Source of the DNA: Candidatus Rifleibacteriota bacterium
Lineage (GTDB): Bacteria > Muiribacteriota > Ozemobacteria > Ozemobacterales > Ozemobacteraceae
Length of the DNA stretch: 5,636 nucleotides
Reading direction: 5' to 3'
Assembly: GCA_028691595.1 (NCBI GenBank)
Contig: JAQUZA010000230.1
Location: forward strand, 1 to 5,636
Both the position numbers and the translations under genes were made by a program. Below, piece after piece: positions 1 to 5,636 of this stretch (position 1 is the stretch's first letter; each line of letters opens with the position of its first letter). The notes beneath the pieces are model-generated. The model was not told the origin of the DNA, ran no database searches, and worked only from the letters and a program-made list of their open reading frames with translations.

Positions 1-272
1 TACTGCTTGGCCTGATATTCAGGAATCAGCGAAAGAATCTTGGCATCTACCTTGATATTGGTCAGATCGACAACCGAAATGCCGAGAAATTCGGCCCAAA
101 GATCGAGAATCTGCTTCTCAGAAAGATAACCCAGTCTGACAATGATAGTCTCGAGGCGCTCGAGGGTCTGGGCCTGAATAATTCTGGCTTTGTCGAGCTG
201 ATCGTCTGTAACCAGACCTTTTTGCAGCATCAGACTTTCAACGGTTGGTTTGCTTCCCTGAATGTTGTTCAT
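1..272 (-). CDS. GspE/PilB N-terminal (MshEN) domain protein, 3' end cut off by window
   Basis: The first 90 residues are visible, starting MNNIQGSKPTVESLMLQKGL. The stretch runs through LVTDDQLDKA, RLGYLSEKQILDLWAEFLGI and VVDLTNIKVDAKILSLIPE. This is the usual pattern of the T2SSE_N/MshEN domain: a short helical bundle, the 'LG.lse.ql...la..lgi..vdl' core and an '..LIPE..A' ending. The domain sits at the N terminus of type IV pilus and type II secretion ATPases (PilB, MshE, GspE), where some members bind c-di-GMP; it also occurs in stand-alone or regulator-linked proteins. The Walker motifs would lie beyond the window, so a full ATPase cannot be claimed. The start is ATG at 272, supported by a strong ribosome site 5 bases upstream. 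The gene lies 17 bases downstream of the BsuPI-domain gene on the same strand, so the two are probably co-transcribed. Domain assignment is fairly sure; full-length identity is open. Confidence 0.8.
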   Translation of the reverse strand, partial: MNNIQGSKPTVESLMLQKGLVTDDQLDKARIIQAQTLERLETIIVRLGYLSEKQILDLWAEFLGISVVDLTNIKVDAKILSLIPEYQAKQ

Positions 273-277
273 GAATT

Positions 278-282
278 CCTCC
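278..282 (-). promoter_or_regulatory. ribosome binding site GGAGG for the MshEN-domain gene
   Basis: On the minus strand GGAGG is followed by AATTC and the ATG at 272, a spacing of 5 bases. It lies inside the 17-base gap after the stop codon of the upstream gene. It fixes the start of a gene that has no stop inside the window. Confidence 0.8.
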
Positions 283-289
283 GGCCCTG

Positions 290-1045
290 TTATTTGACTT
301 CAACTCTGAAGGAGCGGCGTTCAAGCGCGACGCTGACATCCTGGGTGTCGTGATGGGCGAATAAGTGAAAATTTACGTGCCCGGTGCGCTTCGGGTGAAA
401 AAAAATAATCGTCTTGTCACTGGTTTTTTCGATCCGGTGAATTGAAAGGCGATTGTCGTTGTATTCATACTCGATTTGCCAGTTCAACTCACGGTTTCCT
501 GAGTAGCGGGGAATCTCGATTTCGAAAATCTGATTCAGTCTGGCATCGATTAGTTCTGTCTTTTTGACTTCTTTGGGCAACAGCCGAACTTTGCAGTCAT
601 TGGAAACCAGAAAACGCGGCTGGGTCATGACCATGCCTTGAATGCTGTATATGCCCTGTGGGAGCGGCAGGCCAAGTCTGTCTGTTGAAGCCCAGCAAAG
701 ACGCTCTGTTCGGGTTTCTCCGGCTTTGAGAGGCACCGAATGCGGGGCATCTGCCCAGACTGAACCCTGAGACCATCGGTATATTTGTGTTCGGTTGTGA
801 TAAACGGCCAGGTCCCATTGTTGACCGGTTTTGTAGGGGATCTGTACGGTTCTGTCGGTGCGGTTGCGGATACTGATGGTGAAGGTTGCCGTTTCGCCGG
901 CAATCAGCTCGGTTTTATTCGCAGAGACAGTTATCTGCAGGTCGGCAGGATTCACAAATTCCCATTTTCGAAAGGTCTGTGCCGAAACTGCATCGCCAAA
1001 AAGAAGCAGAAACATTACAAACAGCAGAATGCGTGTGTTTTTCAT
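290..1045 (-). CDS. secreted BsuPI-domain protein with a C-terminal chagasin-like region
   Basis: This is a 251-residue protein starting MKNTRILLFVMFLLLFGDAVSAQ, a clear Sec signal peptide with likely cleavage after A22 (VSA|Q). Residues about 36-147 match the BsuPI family (named for the Bacillus intracellular proteinase inhibitor): beta-strand pattern 'ITVSANKTELIAGE', then 'GQQWDLAVY', 'IYRWSQGSVW' (90-96) and 'LPQGIYSIQG'. Residues about 165-251 look like a chagasin/I42 cysteine-protease inhibitor domain: 'NQIFEIEIP', then 'LNWQIE', 'FHPKRTGHVNFHLFA' and a terminal 'RSFRVEVK'. The chagasin NPTTG and RPW-type loop motifs are not conserved, so this second domain is only a fold-level guess. 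C117 and C151 could form a disulfide. An in-frame ATG at 1180 would add 45 residues, but it would bury the signal peptide and run across the opposite promoter, so 1045 is preferred. There is no clear Shine-Dalgarno. Inhibitory activity is inferred; many BsuPI proteins have unknown roles. Confidence 0.8.
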   Translation of the reverse strand: MKNTRILLFVMFLLLFGDAVSAQTFRKWEFVNPADLQITVSANKTELIAGETATFTISIRNRTDRTVQIPYKTGQQWDLAVYHNRTQIYRWSQGSVWADAPHSVPLKAGETRTERLCWASTDRLGLPLPQGIYSIQGMVMTQPRFLVSNDCKVRLLPKEVKKTELIDARLNQIFEIEIPRYSGNRELNWQIEYEYNDNRLSIHRIEKTSDKTIIFFHPKRTGHVNFHLFAHHDTQDVSVALERRSFRVEVK

Positions 1046-1052
1046 ATGAATG

Positions 1053-1080
1053 ATGATACAACACTGTCGACACTCTGCAA
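1053..1080 (-). promoter_or_regulatory. weak candidate promoter for the BsuPI-domain gene
   Basis: On the minus strand TTGCAG (1080-1075) and TATCAT (1058-1053) are separated by 16 bases. Transcription would begin about at the ATG (1045), giving a leaderless or nearly leaderless message, which would agree with the missing ribosome site. An alternative -10 is TATACT (1086-1081) with a poor -35 box, which would give a leader of about 29 bases. Neither is strong. Confidence 0.3.
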
Positions 1081-1102
1081 AGTATATTGTTGCAAGCTTT
1101 GC
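1077..1102. repeat. inverted repeat in the divergent promoter region
   Basis: GCAAAG (1077-1082) and CTTTGC (1097-1102) are perfect inverted copies separated by 14 bases. They lie between the leftward promoter candidates and the rightward -35 box. A second small palindrome, TGTCGACA, lies at 1065-1072. Either could be a binding site for a regulator shared by the two divergent genes, but arms this short also arise by chance. Confidence 0.3.
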
Positions 1103-1109
1103 GGGTTCA

Positions 1110-1138
1110 TTGACACTATGTCGAATCGTTCTTATAAT
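1110..1138 (+). promoter_or_regulatory. perfect consensus sigma-70 promoter
   Basis: TTGACA (1110-1115) and TATAAT (1133-1138) are separated by exactly 17 bases, matching the housekeeping sigma consensus at all 12 positions. The expected transcription start is about 1145, giving a leader of roughly 56 bases before the ATG at 1201. It predicts strong expression of the glycine-zipper protein unless repressed. Confidence 0.88.
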
Positions 1139-1187
1139 TAACGACATAATTGTACCGATCCCGAAAGTCAGTCTCTTCAAGAAGAGC

Positions 1188-1193
1188 GGAGGA
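1188..1193 (+). promoter_or_regulatory. ribosome binding site GGAGGA
   Basis: GGAGGA ends 7 bases before ATG 1201, an optimal spacing. It selects this ATG over the one at 1210 (codon 4). Confidence 0.8.
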
Positions 1194-1200
1194 ATAGAAA

Positions 1201-2805
1201 ATGAGTTACATGAATCAAAGGGTGCTACGAAGAATCTCGCTGCTGACGATAATAATGTTTGTGCTCTCGACCTTCGGTGCCTACGCCCAGACAGCGCAGG
1301 TTACCATACCCGTTAATGCCGCGCAGCCGGTCGATATTTCCCTGCTGAATAACGTGATTCCACAGCTCAACGGTCTGCAGAGCAATCTGAGAACCGCTCA
1401 GAGCACCCTCAGCAGCCTTGAAAAAATTTCTACACCGCTCTATAACAAGATAGCCCCCACCGGCATGGAAACCATGAGCATTGCCCAGCGCATGAAGGCA
1501 ATTGTGGCCAACGCCAAAACCGTGCTTGGCTCCACTCTCAAGACTTCGGGTGAGTCTGCCAAAGCAAGTCTGGCTGCCGGAACCTCTCCGGTGAATCTTA
1601 CCACTGACCAGCAGATCGCTTATGGTATCGAACAGCTTGGTGTGCAGGCTGCCAAGATCGAAACCAGCGGCAAGTTCGCCGGTTCTATCGATAAACTTAA
1701 AGCCATAATGACCCTCATCAAAAACAACCTTCAAAAGGTCATTACCGCTGTCAGGGCTAAAATATTTGCCGTTGGCCAGAAAGTCGGCCTGATCGACAAG
1801 AGCAAATCTTTCGAAGACGGAAAAGTCGTTGATAACAGTCAGGGCGAAAGCAAAATCATGCTGAGCGCTTCTGCTGACGTTCAGTATGCCGATTCATTTT
1901 CGGGCAAGCTCGCCAAGGGCGTTGCCGATGGCAAGCAGAGCGCCAAGACTTCTTTGAAGAACAGCTTCTCATTCTCGAATCTGGCTGTTACCACTGCCGT
2001 GGCGGTCGGCACCAACCTGGCGATCGACATGATTCATGGCAACAAACCCTCTTTCAAACAGGCCGTAAAATCGGTTGCCAGCCTTGAATTCGCAGGCAGC
2101 GTCGTCGGTTCGGCTCTCGGGGCCGCCGGTGGCCAGTTCACGGCTTCAATCGTTAAGAGTATTATTCCAGGCCCGGTCGGAGCTCTTGTAGGTTCAGTGA
2201 TTCCGGTTCTATTTGCTTCTGCCTCCGGTCAGATGGGCTCTAACCTGCTTGCCGGTATCAAAAACGGTGAATTTTCAGTTGCCAAAGCTTTTCAGCAGAT
2301 TGATAAAGCCGACCTTATCGGTTCATCGATAGGCTCAACAATTGGTATGGCTCTCGGCGCACCAATCCCGGTAATCGGGCCAATAATCGGTGGTATCGTC
2401 GGTGGTTTCCTTGGCAGTAAGGTGGCAAAATGGGTTACTGCTTTTGCCAAGGGCGGCAAGGTCTCATTGTTTGGTAAGGGTTCGGGTGTTGTCTCAACCC
2501 CGGTTGGTACGCCGACCAGTGGCTTTGGTAATCTTGCGAGTGGCATTGGCAACCTTGGCGGAACCGGTCGATCGACAGGCCCCGTGGTGGCCGGCGACTC
2601 AACCGCTGGCGTGGCGCAGTTCTCGGTAACTGGTAATGCCTCTGAGAAACTTGCCGATGTCGAAAAGAAATACTACGATACCTACCTGCAGTATAACCGC
2701 CTCGTCGAAAATAACGACCAGGAAGGCGCTAAAAAGGTTTTTGAACAGCTGAAGCAGTATTCTGATGAATATTCAAGCCTTAAAAAGGCTGTTCAGACCC
2801 AGTAA
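1201..2805 (+). CDS. secreted glycine-zipper protein of unknown function
   Basis: I do not recognise a named family for this 534-residue protein. It starts with a positively charged n-region (RVLRR) and a hydrophobic core, with a likely signal peptidase I site after A29 (AYA|Q). Residues about 45-200 are mainly helical, rich in Ala, Gln, Lys and Ser. About 255-278 is a hydrophobic helix. Residues 295-410 hold two long Gly-rich hydrophobic blocks, each combining GxxxG runs with a Pro-Gly turn. About 427-480 is a flexible Gly/Ser/Thr/Val linker. Residues 481-532 form a charged helical hairpin or coiled coil (SEKLADVEKKYYDTYLQYNR, then a DQEGA turn). There is no cysteine, one tryptophan (W411) and one histidine (H279). 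Glycine zippers commonly pack helices in membranes or oligomers, so a membrane-inserting or self-assembling envelope protein is plausible, but this is inference. The gene has a perfect promoter, a strong ribosome site and its own terminator, so it is monocistronic and probably abundant. Confidence 0.9.
   Translation: MSYMNQRVLRRISLLTIIMFVLSTFGAYAQTAQVTIPVNAAQPVDISLLNNVIPQLNGLQSNLRTAQSTLSSLEKISTPLYNKIAPTGMETMSIAQRMKAIVANAKTVLGSTLKTSGESAKASLAAGTSPVNLTTDQQIAYGIEQLGVQAAKIETSGKFAGSIDKLKAIMTLIKNNLQKVITAVRAKIFAVGQKVGLIDKSKSFEDGKVVDNSQGESKIMLSASADVQYADSFSGKLAKGVADGKQSAKTSLKNSFSFSNLAVTTAVAVGTNLAIDMIHGNKPSFKQAVKSVASLEFAGSVVGSALGAAGGQFTASIVKSIIPGPVGALVGSVIPVLFASASGQMGSNLLAGIKNGEFSVAKAFQQIDKADLIGSSIGSTIGMALGAPIPVIGPIIGGIVGGFLGSKVAKWVTAFAKGGKVSLFGKGSGVVSTPVGTPTSGFGNLASGIGNLGGTGRSTGPVVAGDSTAGVAQFSVTGNASEKLADVEKKYYDTYLQYNRLVENNDQEGAKKVFEQLKQYSDEYSSLKKAVQTQ
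2095..2415 (+). repeat. duplicated glycine-zipper block inside the secreted protein
   Basis: Block one (residues 299-331) has Gly at 299, 303, 307, then a Pro-Gly-Pro turn and Gly at 327 and 331. Block two (374-405) has Gly at 374, 378, 382, 386, then a Pro-rich turn and Gly at 393, 397, 401, 405. Both are preceded by an amphipathic helix of the type 'KQAVKSVASLEFAG' and 'AKAFQQIDKADLIG'. The matching order suggests an old internal duplication. The DNA copies have diverged, so this is a protein-level repeat only. Confidence 0.65.
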
Positions 2806-2830
2806 CTCATCTCGTTACTTCTGAATAACA

Positions 2831-2868
2831 GCAAAGAACGGCACCCTCTGCCGTTCTTTGCTCTTTTC
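2831..2868 (+). terminator. intrinsic terminator of the glycine-zipper gene
   Basis: A perfect 13-bp stem, GCAAAGAACGGCA (2831-2843) with its complement (2849-2861), encloses a 5-base loop CCCTC. It is followed by TCTTTTC. It starts 26 bases after the stop codon and separates this unit from purD. Confidence 0.92.
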
Positions 2869-2881
2869 GTGGGACTTGCTC

Positions 2882-2910
2882 TTGACGCAGCGAGGGTTGC
2901 ATAGTAACAT
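2882..2910 (+). promoter_or_regulatory. sigma-70 promoter of the purD-like gene
   Basis: TTGACG (2882-2887, 5 of 6 matches) and TAACAT (2905-2910, 4 of 6) are separated by 17 bases. The expected start is near 2917, giving a leader of about 29 bases, too short for a purine riboswitch. It lies just after the preceding terminator, as expected for an independent unit. Confidence 0.7.
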
Positions 2911-2936
2911 GCTCGCGCCCAAGTAATTTAACTGTT

Positions 2937-2942
2937 GAGGTG
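2937..2942 (+). promoter_or_regulatory. ribosome binding site GAGGTG deciding the purD start
   Basis: GAGGTG matches the anti-Shine-Dalgarno and sits just before the GTG at 2946 (core GAGG to start, 5 bases). For the in-frame GTG at 2940 the same bases would overlap the start codon, so 2946 is the better start. Confidence 0.65.
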
Positions 2943-2945
2943 CCC

Positions 2946-4187
2946 GTGGATATTCTTGTTTTGGGTTCAGGTGCCAGAGAACATTCGATTGTTCACGCCC
3001 TGGCCAAGTCGCCGTCAGTGCACAGAATCATTGCCTGCCCGGGAAACGCGGGCATGGCTTCTATACCTATCTGCAAAAGAATCCCTTTTAAAGATAACGA
3101 AGAACTGGTCAGATTCTGCAAAGATAAAATAGCTCTGGCTGTCATCGGCTCTTCAAAATTTGTTGAAGAAGGCACGGTCGATGCTCTGGCTCTGGCCGGA
3201 ATTCCGGTTATCGGCCCGGCCGCTGATGCCGGTCGAATTGAGACCAGCAAGGCCTTTGCTGCAAAATTTATTGCCAGACATCATATTCCATCGCCTGTCA
3301 CTCGAATTGTCGTCAATGCTGCCGAAGCTGAAAAAGCCTTCGATGAGAACCCGGCTCTTCTGGTTGTCAAATGCGACGGGTTTTCTCACGGCACCGGAGT
3401 AGCGGTCTGTGACGATCTTGAAGAGGCCAGGCACGCTGCCAGAAAATTTCTTAACCTGCATAACCCGCCATTGATTCTTCAAGAAAAAATCACTGGCATT
3501 GAATGTTCTTACACAATTCTGACTGATGGTCAGCAGTGGGTGTCGTTCAGTTCCTGCCGCGACTACAAACGTGCCGATGACGGAGAAACCGGCCCAACTA
3601 CTGGCGGAATGGGTGCTGTCAGCCCTTCACCTGATTTGACTCCCGAACTCGACCAGAAAATCATAGATACCATTGTTCAGCCTGTCGTTAACGGCATGAA
3701 AGCCGATAACCTTCTTTACCGGGGCTTTTTGTCGATTCAGCTGATGTTAACGGCCAATGGTCCGAAGGTGCTTGAATTCAATGCGCGTCTCGGTGACCCC
3801 GAAACCCAGAGTATTCTGACCCGCTTCAGAGGCGACCTGGCAACTCTGCTTAAAGACTGTTCTATGGGTTGCCTGACTTCGGTTGGTTCTGAAGTCGCTT
3901 TTGGTCGACATTCTGCCGTTTCAGTCGTCATCGCCCGATATGGTTACCCCGATAACGAAACTGGCGAGCCGCTGGTAAAGGGTGTTGACAAGGTTGAAGA
4001 TTCTCTTGTCTTTTTCTCCAGCTGCCGCCGGGCCGAAGATTCAAACGACTTCCGCTTCAGGAGCGGGCGTTTGATAAGTGTAACCGCCGTAGGTGAAAAC
4101 CTTGAAGAAGCTCGCAACAAGTGCTACGCCGATATTTCCCGCCTCGAGCTTGAACGGGTTAAATTTCGTAAGGATATCGGTCGGTAA
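2946..4187 (+). CDS. purD: phosphoribosylamine-glycine ligase (GARS), divergent PurD
   Basis: This 413-residue protein spans the whole PurD family (usually about 420-430). PurD joins phosphoribosylamine and glycine using ATP to make GAR, an early cytosolic step of de novo purine synthesis. Seen here: N-terminal GSGAREH (7-13); SKAF with Lys102; VVKCDG with Lys142; GPTTGGMGA (216-224); the metal-binding stretch EFNARLGDPETQ (277-288); and the C-terminal FRKDIGR. Starting at GTG 2946 gives MDILVLGSGAREH, which aligns with family starts without extra residues; a GTG two codons upstream is possible. Several normally conserved elements differ: GPExPL reads GSSKFV (68-73), the GKG loop reads GTG (149-151), DHKR reads DYKR (206-209) and HAGT reads FSSC (357-360). 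ATP-grasp lysines and metal ligands remain, so ligase chemistry is likely. No other purine gene is adjacent. It could be the sole housekeeping enzyme or a paralogue with altered substrate. Confidence 0.88.
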   Translation: MDILVLGSGAREHSIVHALAKSPSVHRIIACPGNAGMASIPICKRIPFKDNEELVRFCKDKIALAVIGSSKFVEEGTVDALALAGIPVIGPAADAGRIETSKAFAAKFIARHHIPSPVTRIVVNAAEAEKAFDENPALLVVKCDGFSHGTGVAVCDDLEEARHAARKFLNLHNPPLILQEKITGIECSYTILTDGQQWVSFSSCRDYKRADDGETGPTTGGMGAVSPSPDLTPELDQKIIDTIVQPVVNGMKADNLLYRGFLSIQLMLTANGPKVLEFNARLGDPETQSILTRFRGDLATLLKDCSMGCLTSVGSEVAFGRHSAVSVVIARYGYPDNETGEPLVKGVDKVEDSLVFFSSCRRAEDSNDFRFRSGRLISVTAVGENLEEARNKCYADISRLELERVKFRKDIGR

Positions 4188-4283
4188 TTGCCCGGTGCTT
4201 TAATCGGTTTTAAGCTTTTTCCACATTGTCTGGCAGCGCGCCAGCATGTTGGGTGCTTTTGCGCCTTTGAAGATGCGAATATC

Positions 4284-4316
4284 AGAAGAAGGGCACCAAA
4301 GGTGCCCTTCTTCTTT
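4284..4316. terminator. terminator between convergent genes
   Basis: A perfect 14-bp stem, AGAAGAAGGGCACC (4284-4297) with its complement (4301-4314), encloses loop AAA. On the plus strand the 3' arm and following bases are T-rich (CTTCTTCTTT), suiting purD. It lies 97 bases after the purD stop and 25 bases beyond the stop of the convergent gene. On the minus strand no T-run follows the stem, so it would be weaker there. A smaller hairpin, CTGGC-AGCGC-GCCAG, lies at 4230-4244. Confidence 0.82.
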
Positions 4317-4340
4317 AAGACGATATTGAAAAATGCTTTA

Positions 4341-5636
4341 TCAGATAAGCTTTTTGAAGATTGTAAATTTGGAGAGAACCTTCAGCAGCCAGAAGTTCTT
4401 GCCCTGCAGATCGTCGGGGCCAAGTACAGATTCGACTTCACCCTTGTCATTGACGCTGAACTGATACTGCTCAGAAATGTTGATATCGTTAAAAATTTCG
4501 TCACGCAGTTGCTTGGAGAACTCGCTTGAATTAACGGCAGCGACGACTTCTGAGTTGATCTGTTCGCTGAGATAATCGAGATTGTAGGTGCCGACCACGC
4601 CGATTTTGCGGTCAAAAACCCAGTTCTTGGCGTGCAGCTTGTTTGACCCCTTGTAGACATAGATTTTAATGCCGGGGATTTCTTTGAAGATGCGTTTCCA
4701 GTCAGCATAAAACATTGCCTGGGTTGCCAGACTGTCTGTTGAAGCCGGGCTGTTGGTATGCATGATGATCGGAATCCCACGTCGACCGGCTCGCTTGAGT
4801 GCATTAAACATGCGTTCTGTGAGAACGACGTAGGGGTTCTGAATCAGAACTTCACGCCTGCAGCCATCGATATACTTGACCATCTGGTCGGTGATGTCGT
4901 TGCGGGGGCCACCCATAGAATGTTTGTCGATAATCTTGGCTGGTGCTTCGACAGAATTCGCAAAGCGGTCGAAACCGGTATAATCACGCAGTTTGTTGTA
5001 GCCTGCGAGTTCTTTGTTGAAGTCGGCGGCAGCTTTGAGATACTTCTTGCCGGCCCCGCGTGGAGCAGCGAAACGTTCGTTGAGAATGTGGCTGTACATG
5101 GTGTCATGGGCGGCGTTAAGAGTATCGCTCATGACATCGATATTGCCCCAGAGCTCTTTGCTGACACTATAGGTTTTGAGTTGTGAAAATTCTTCGTCAA
5201 ATGCCCAGTCGAGCTGTTTTGCAATTTCGCTGCTTCTGACGACAACGTCACAGTCACGGTAGGCACCAGAATGATCTTCGGGTTCGAGGAAGTAGTCCAT
5301 TGAAACGTTGCGACCACCGATAATAGCGATTTCTTCGTCGATAACGATAATCTTGTCGTGGTTTGAAGCGATCAGCTTGGCCGGGTCGGTGAAAACGCTG
5401 AGAAGATTGGTGTGAACCGGGTTAAAAACCTTGACTTCAACATTGGGGTATTCGGTCAGTTCCTGCAGGAAATCCTGGCCAACCAGTTTGCGGGTGAGTT
5501 TTTTGGTGCCGCGCGCGTCGAGCAGCAATCTGATTTTCAAACCCTGCTGTGCTTTTTTGAGAAGCATGCCCAGCAGCGAATAGCCGAAAATATCTTTATC
5601 CATGATGAAATACTGCACATCGATGGAGCGTCGGGC
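4341..5636 (-). CDS. phospholipase D superfamily protein, cardiolipin synthase (ClsC/YmdC)-like, 5' end missing
   Basis: The 431 C-terminal residues are visible; the reading frame stays open to the right edge (ARRSIDVQYFIMDKD), so the true start lies outside. Two HKD motifs, HxKxxxxD, are intact: HDKIIVID at 5360-5337 followed by GGRNVSMDYF, and HAKNWVFD at 4634-4611 followed by GTYNLDYLSEQINSE. In this family the two halves form one active site, with one His making a phosphohistidine intermediate. The features 'RLLLDARG', 'VEVKVFNP', 'NPYVVLTERM', 'HTNSPASTDSLATQ' and a hydrophobic tail 'FWLLKVLSKF' resemble ClsC/YmdC-type cardiolipin synthases, which transfer phosphatidyl groups at the membrane. 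About 85 residues between the halves (roughly 5174-4919) are poorly conserved. Other PLD activities (phospholipase, nuclease) cannot be excluded. The gene is convergent with purD; its promoter and any signal or membrane segment are not in view. Confidence 0.85.
   Translation of the reverse strand, partial: ARRSIDVQYFIMDKDIFGYSLLGMLLKKAQQGLKIRLLLDARGTKKLTRKLVGQDFLQELTEYPNVEVKVFNPVHTNLLSVFTDPAKLIASNHDKIIVIDEEIAIIGGRNVSMDYFLEPEDHSGAYRDCDVVVRSSEIAKQLDWAFDEEFSQLKTYSVSKELWGNIDVMSDTLNAAHDTMYSHILNERFAAPRGAGKKYLKAAADFNKELAGYNKLRDYTGFDRFANSVEAPAKIIDKHSMGGPRNDITDQMVKYIDGCRREVLIQNPYVVLTERMFNALKRAGRRGIPIIMHTNSPASTDSLATQAMFYADWKRIFKEIPGIKIYVYKGSNKLHAKNWVFDRKIGVVGTYNLDYLSEQINSEVVAAVNSSEFSKQLRDEIFNDINISEQYQFSVNDKGEVESVLGPDDLQGKNFWLLKVLSKFTIFKKLI

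Noticed and set aside
1046..1180. 45-residue N-terminal extension of the BsuPI-domain protein from ATG 1180
   Set aside because: It has no ribosome site, would place the signal peptide inside the protein and overlaps the perfect promoter of the opposite gene.
1225..1734. 169-codon open frame on the minus strand
   Set aside because: It lies wholly opposite the secreted glycine-zipper gene, which has a signal peptide and good expression signals; the opposite frame shows no domain.
2869..2945. purine riboswitch upstream of purD
   Set aside because: The predicted leader is only about 29 bases and lacks the three-way junction of a purine riboswitch.
2940..2945. GTG at 2940 as purD start
   Set aside because: The only ribosome-site-like bases overlap it, and it adds two residues before the conserved family N terminus.
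4188..4529. 113-codon plus-strand open frame starting right after purD
   Set aside because: It runs through the terminator hairpin and then opposite the PLD gene; it has no ribosome site and no recognisable motif.
678..4746. 15-base exact repeat ctgtctgttgaagcc at 678-692 and 4732-4746
   Set aside because: Both copies are in coding sequence on the minus strand and encode the same short peptide ASTD in unrelated proteins. With only two copies and no flanking similarity, coincidence is the simpler explanation.

Overview
The window looks like chromosomal DNA from a bacterium that secretes proteins and probably has two membranes. Two genes encode Sec-type signal peptides. A third begins with the N-terminal domain of type IV pilus / type II secretion ATPases, and a fourth resembles the ClsC/YmdC branch of the phospholipase D superfamily. 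Base composition is moderate. I see no transposase, integrase, phage gene, CRISPR array, tRNA or rRNA. The lineage cannot be fixed from this much sequence; the divergence of the PurD protein and the unrecognised secreted protein would fit a poorly sampled phylum, but that is inference.

Layout from left to right. (1) A minus-strand pair reads toward the left edge. The first gene (290-1045) encodes a secreted 251-residue protein with a BsuPI-type domain followed by a region resembling the chagasin inhibitor fold. After a 17-base gap comes the 5' part of a gene for a GspE/PilB N-terminal (MshEN) domain protein, cut off by the window start. (2) A divergent regulatory region (1046-1200) holds a perfect sigma-70 promoter for the rightward gene, weak leftward promoter candidates and an inverted repeat. 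(3) A 534-residue secreted, cysteine-free protein (1201-2805) has two duplicated glycine-zipper blocks and a charged helical tail. It ends at a near-ideal intrinsic terminator. (4) A purD-like gene (2946-4187) has its own good promoter and appears to be transcribed alone. (5) A perfect hairpin at 4284-4314 lies between purD and the convergent minus-strand gene for a two-HKD phospholipase D family protein, whose 5' end lies beyond the right edge.

The genes form at least four transcription units with no single obvious pathway. The best leads are the possible double inhibitor protein in an apparent operon with a pilus/secretion ATPase-like gene; the divergently transcribed, strongly promoted glycine-zipper secreted protein; and the PurD homologue with changes at several positions that are normally highly conserved. 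None of these proves a new system.
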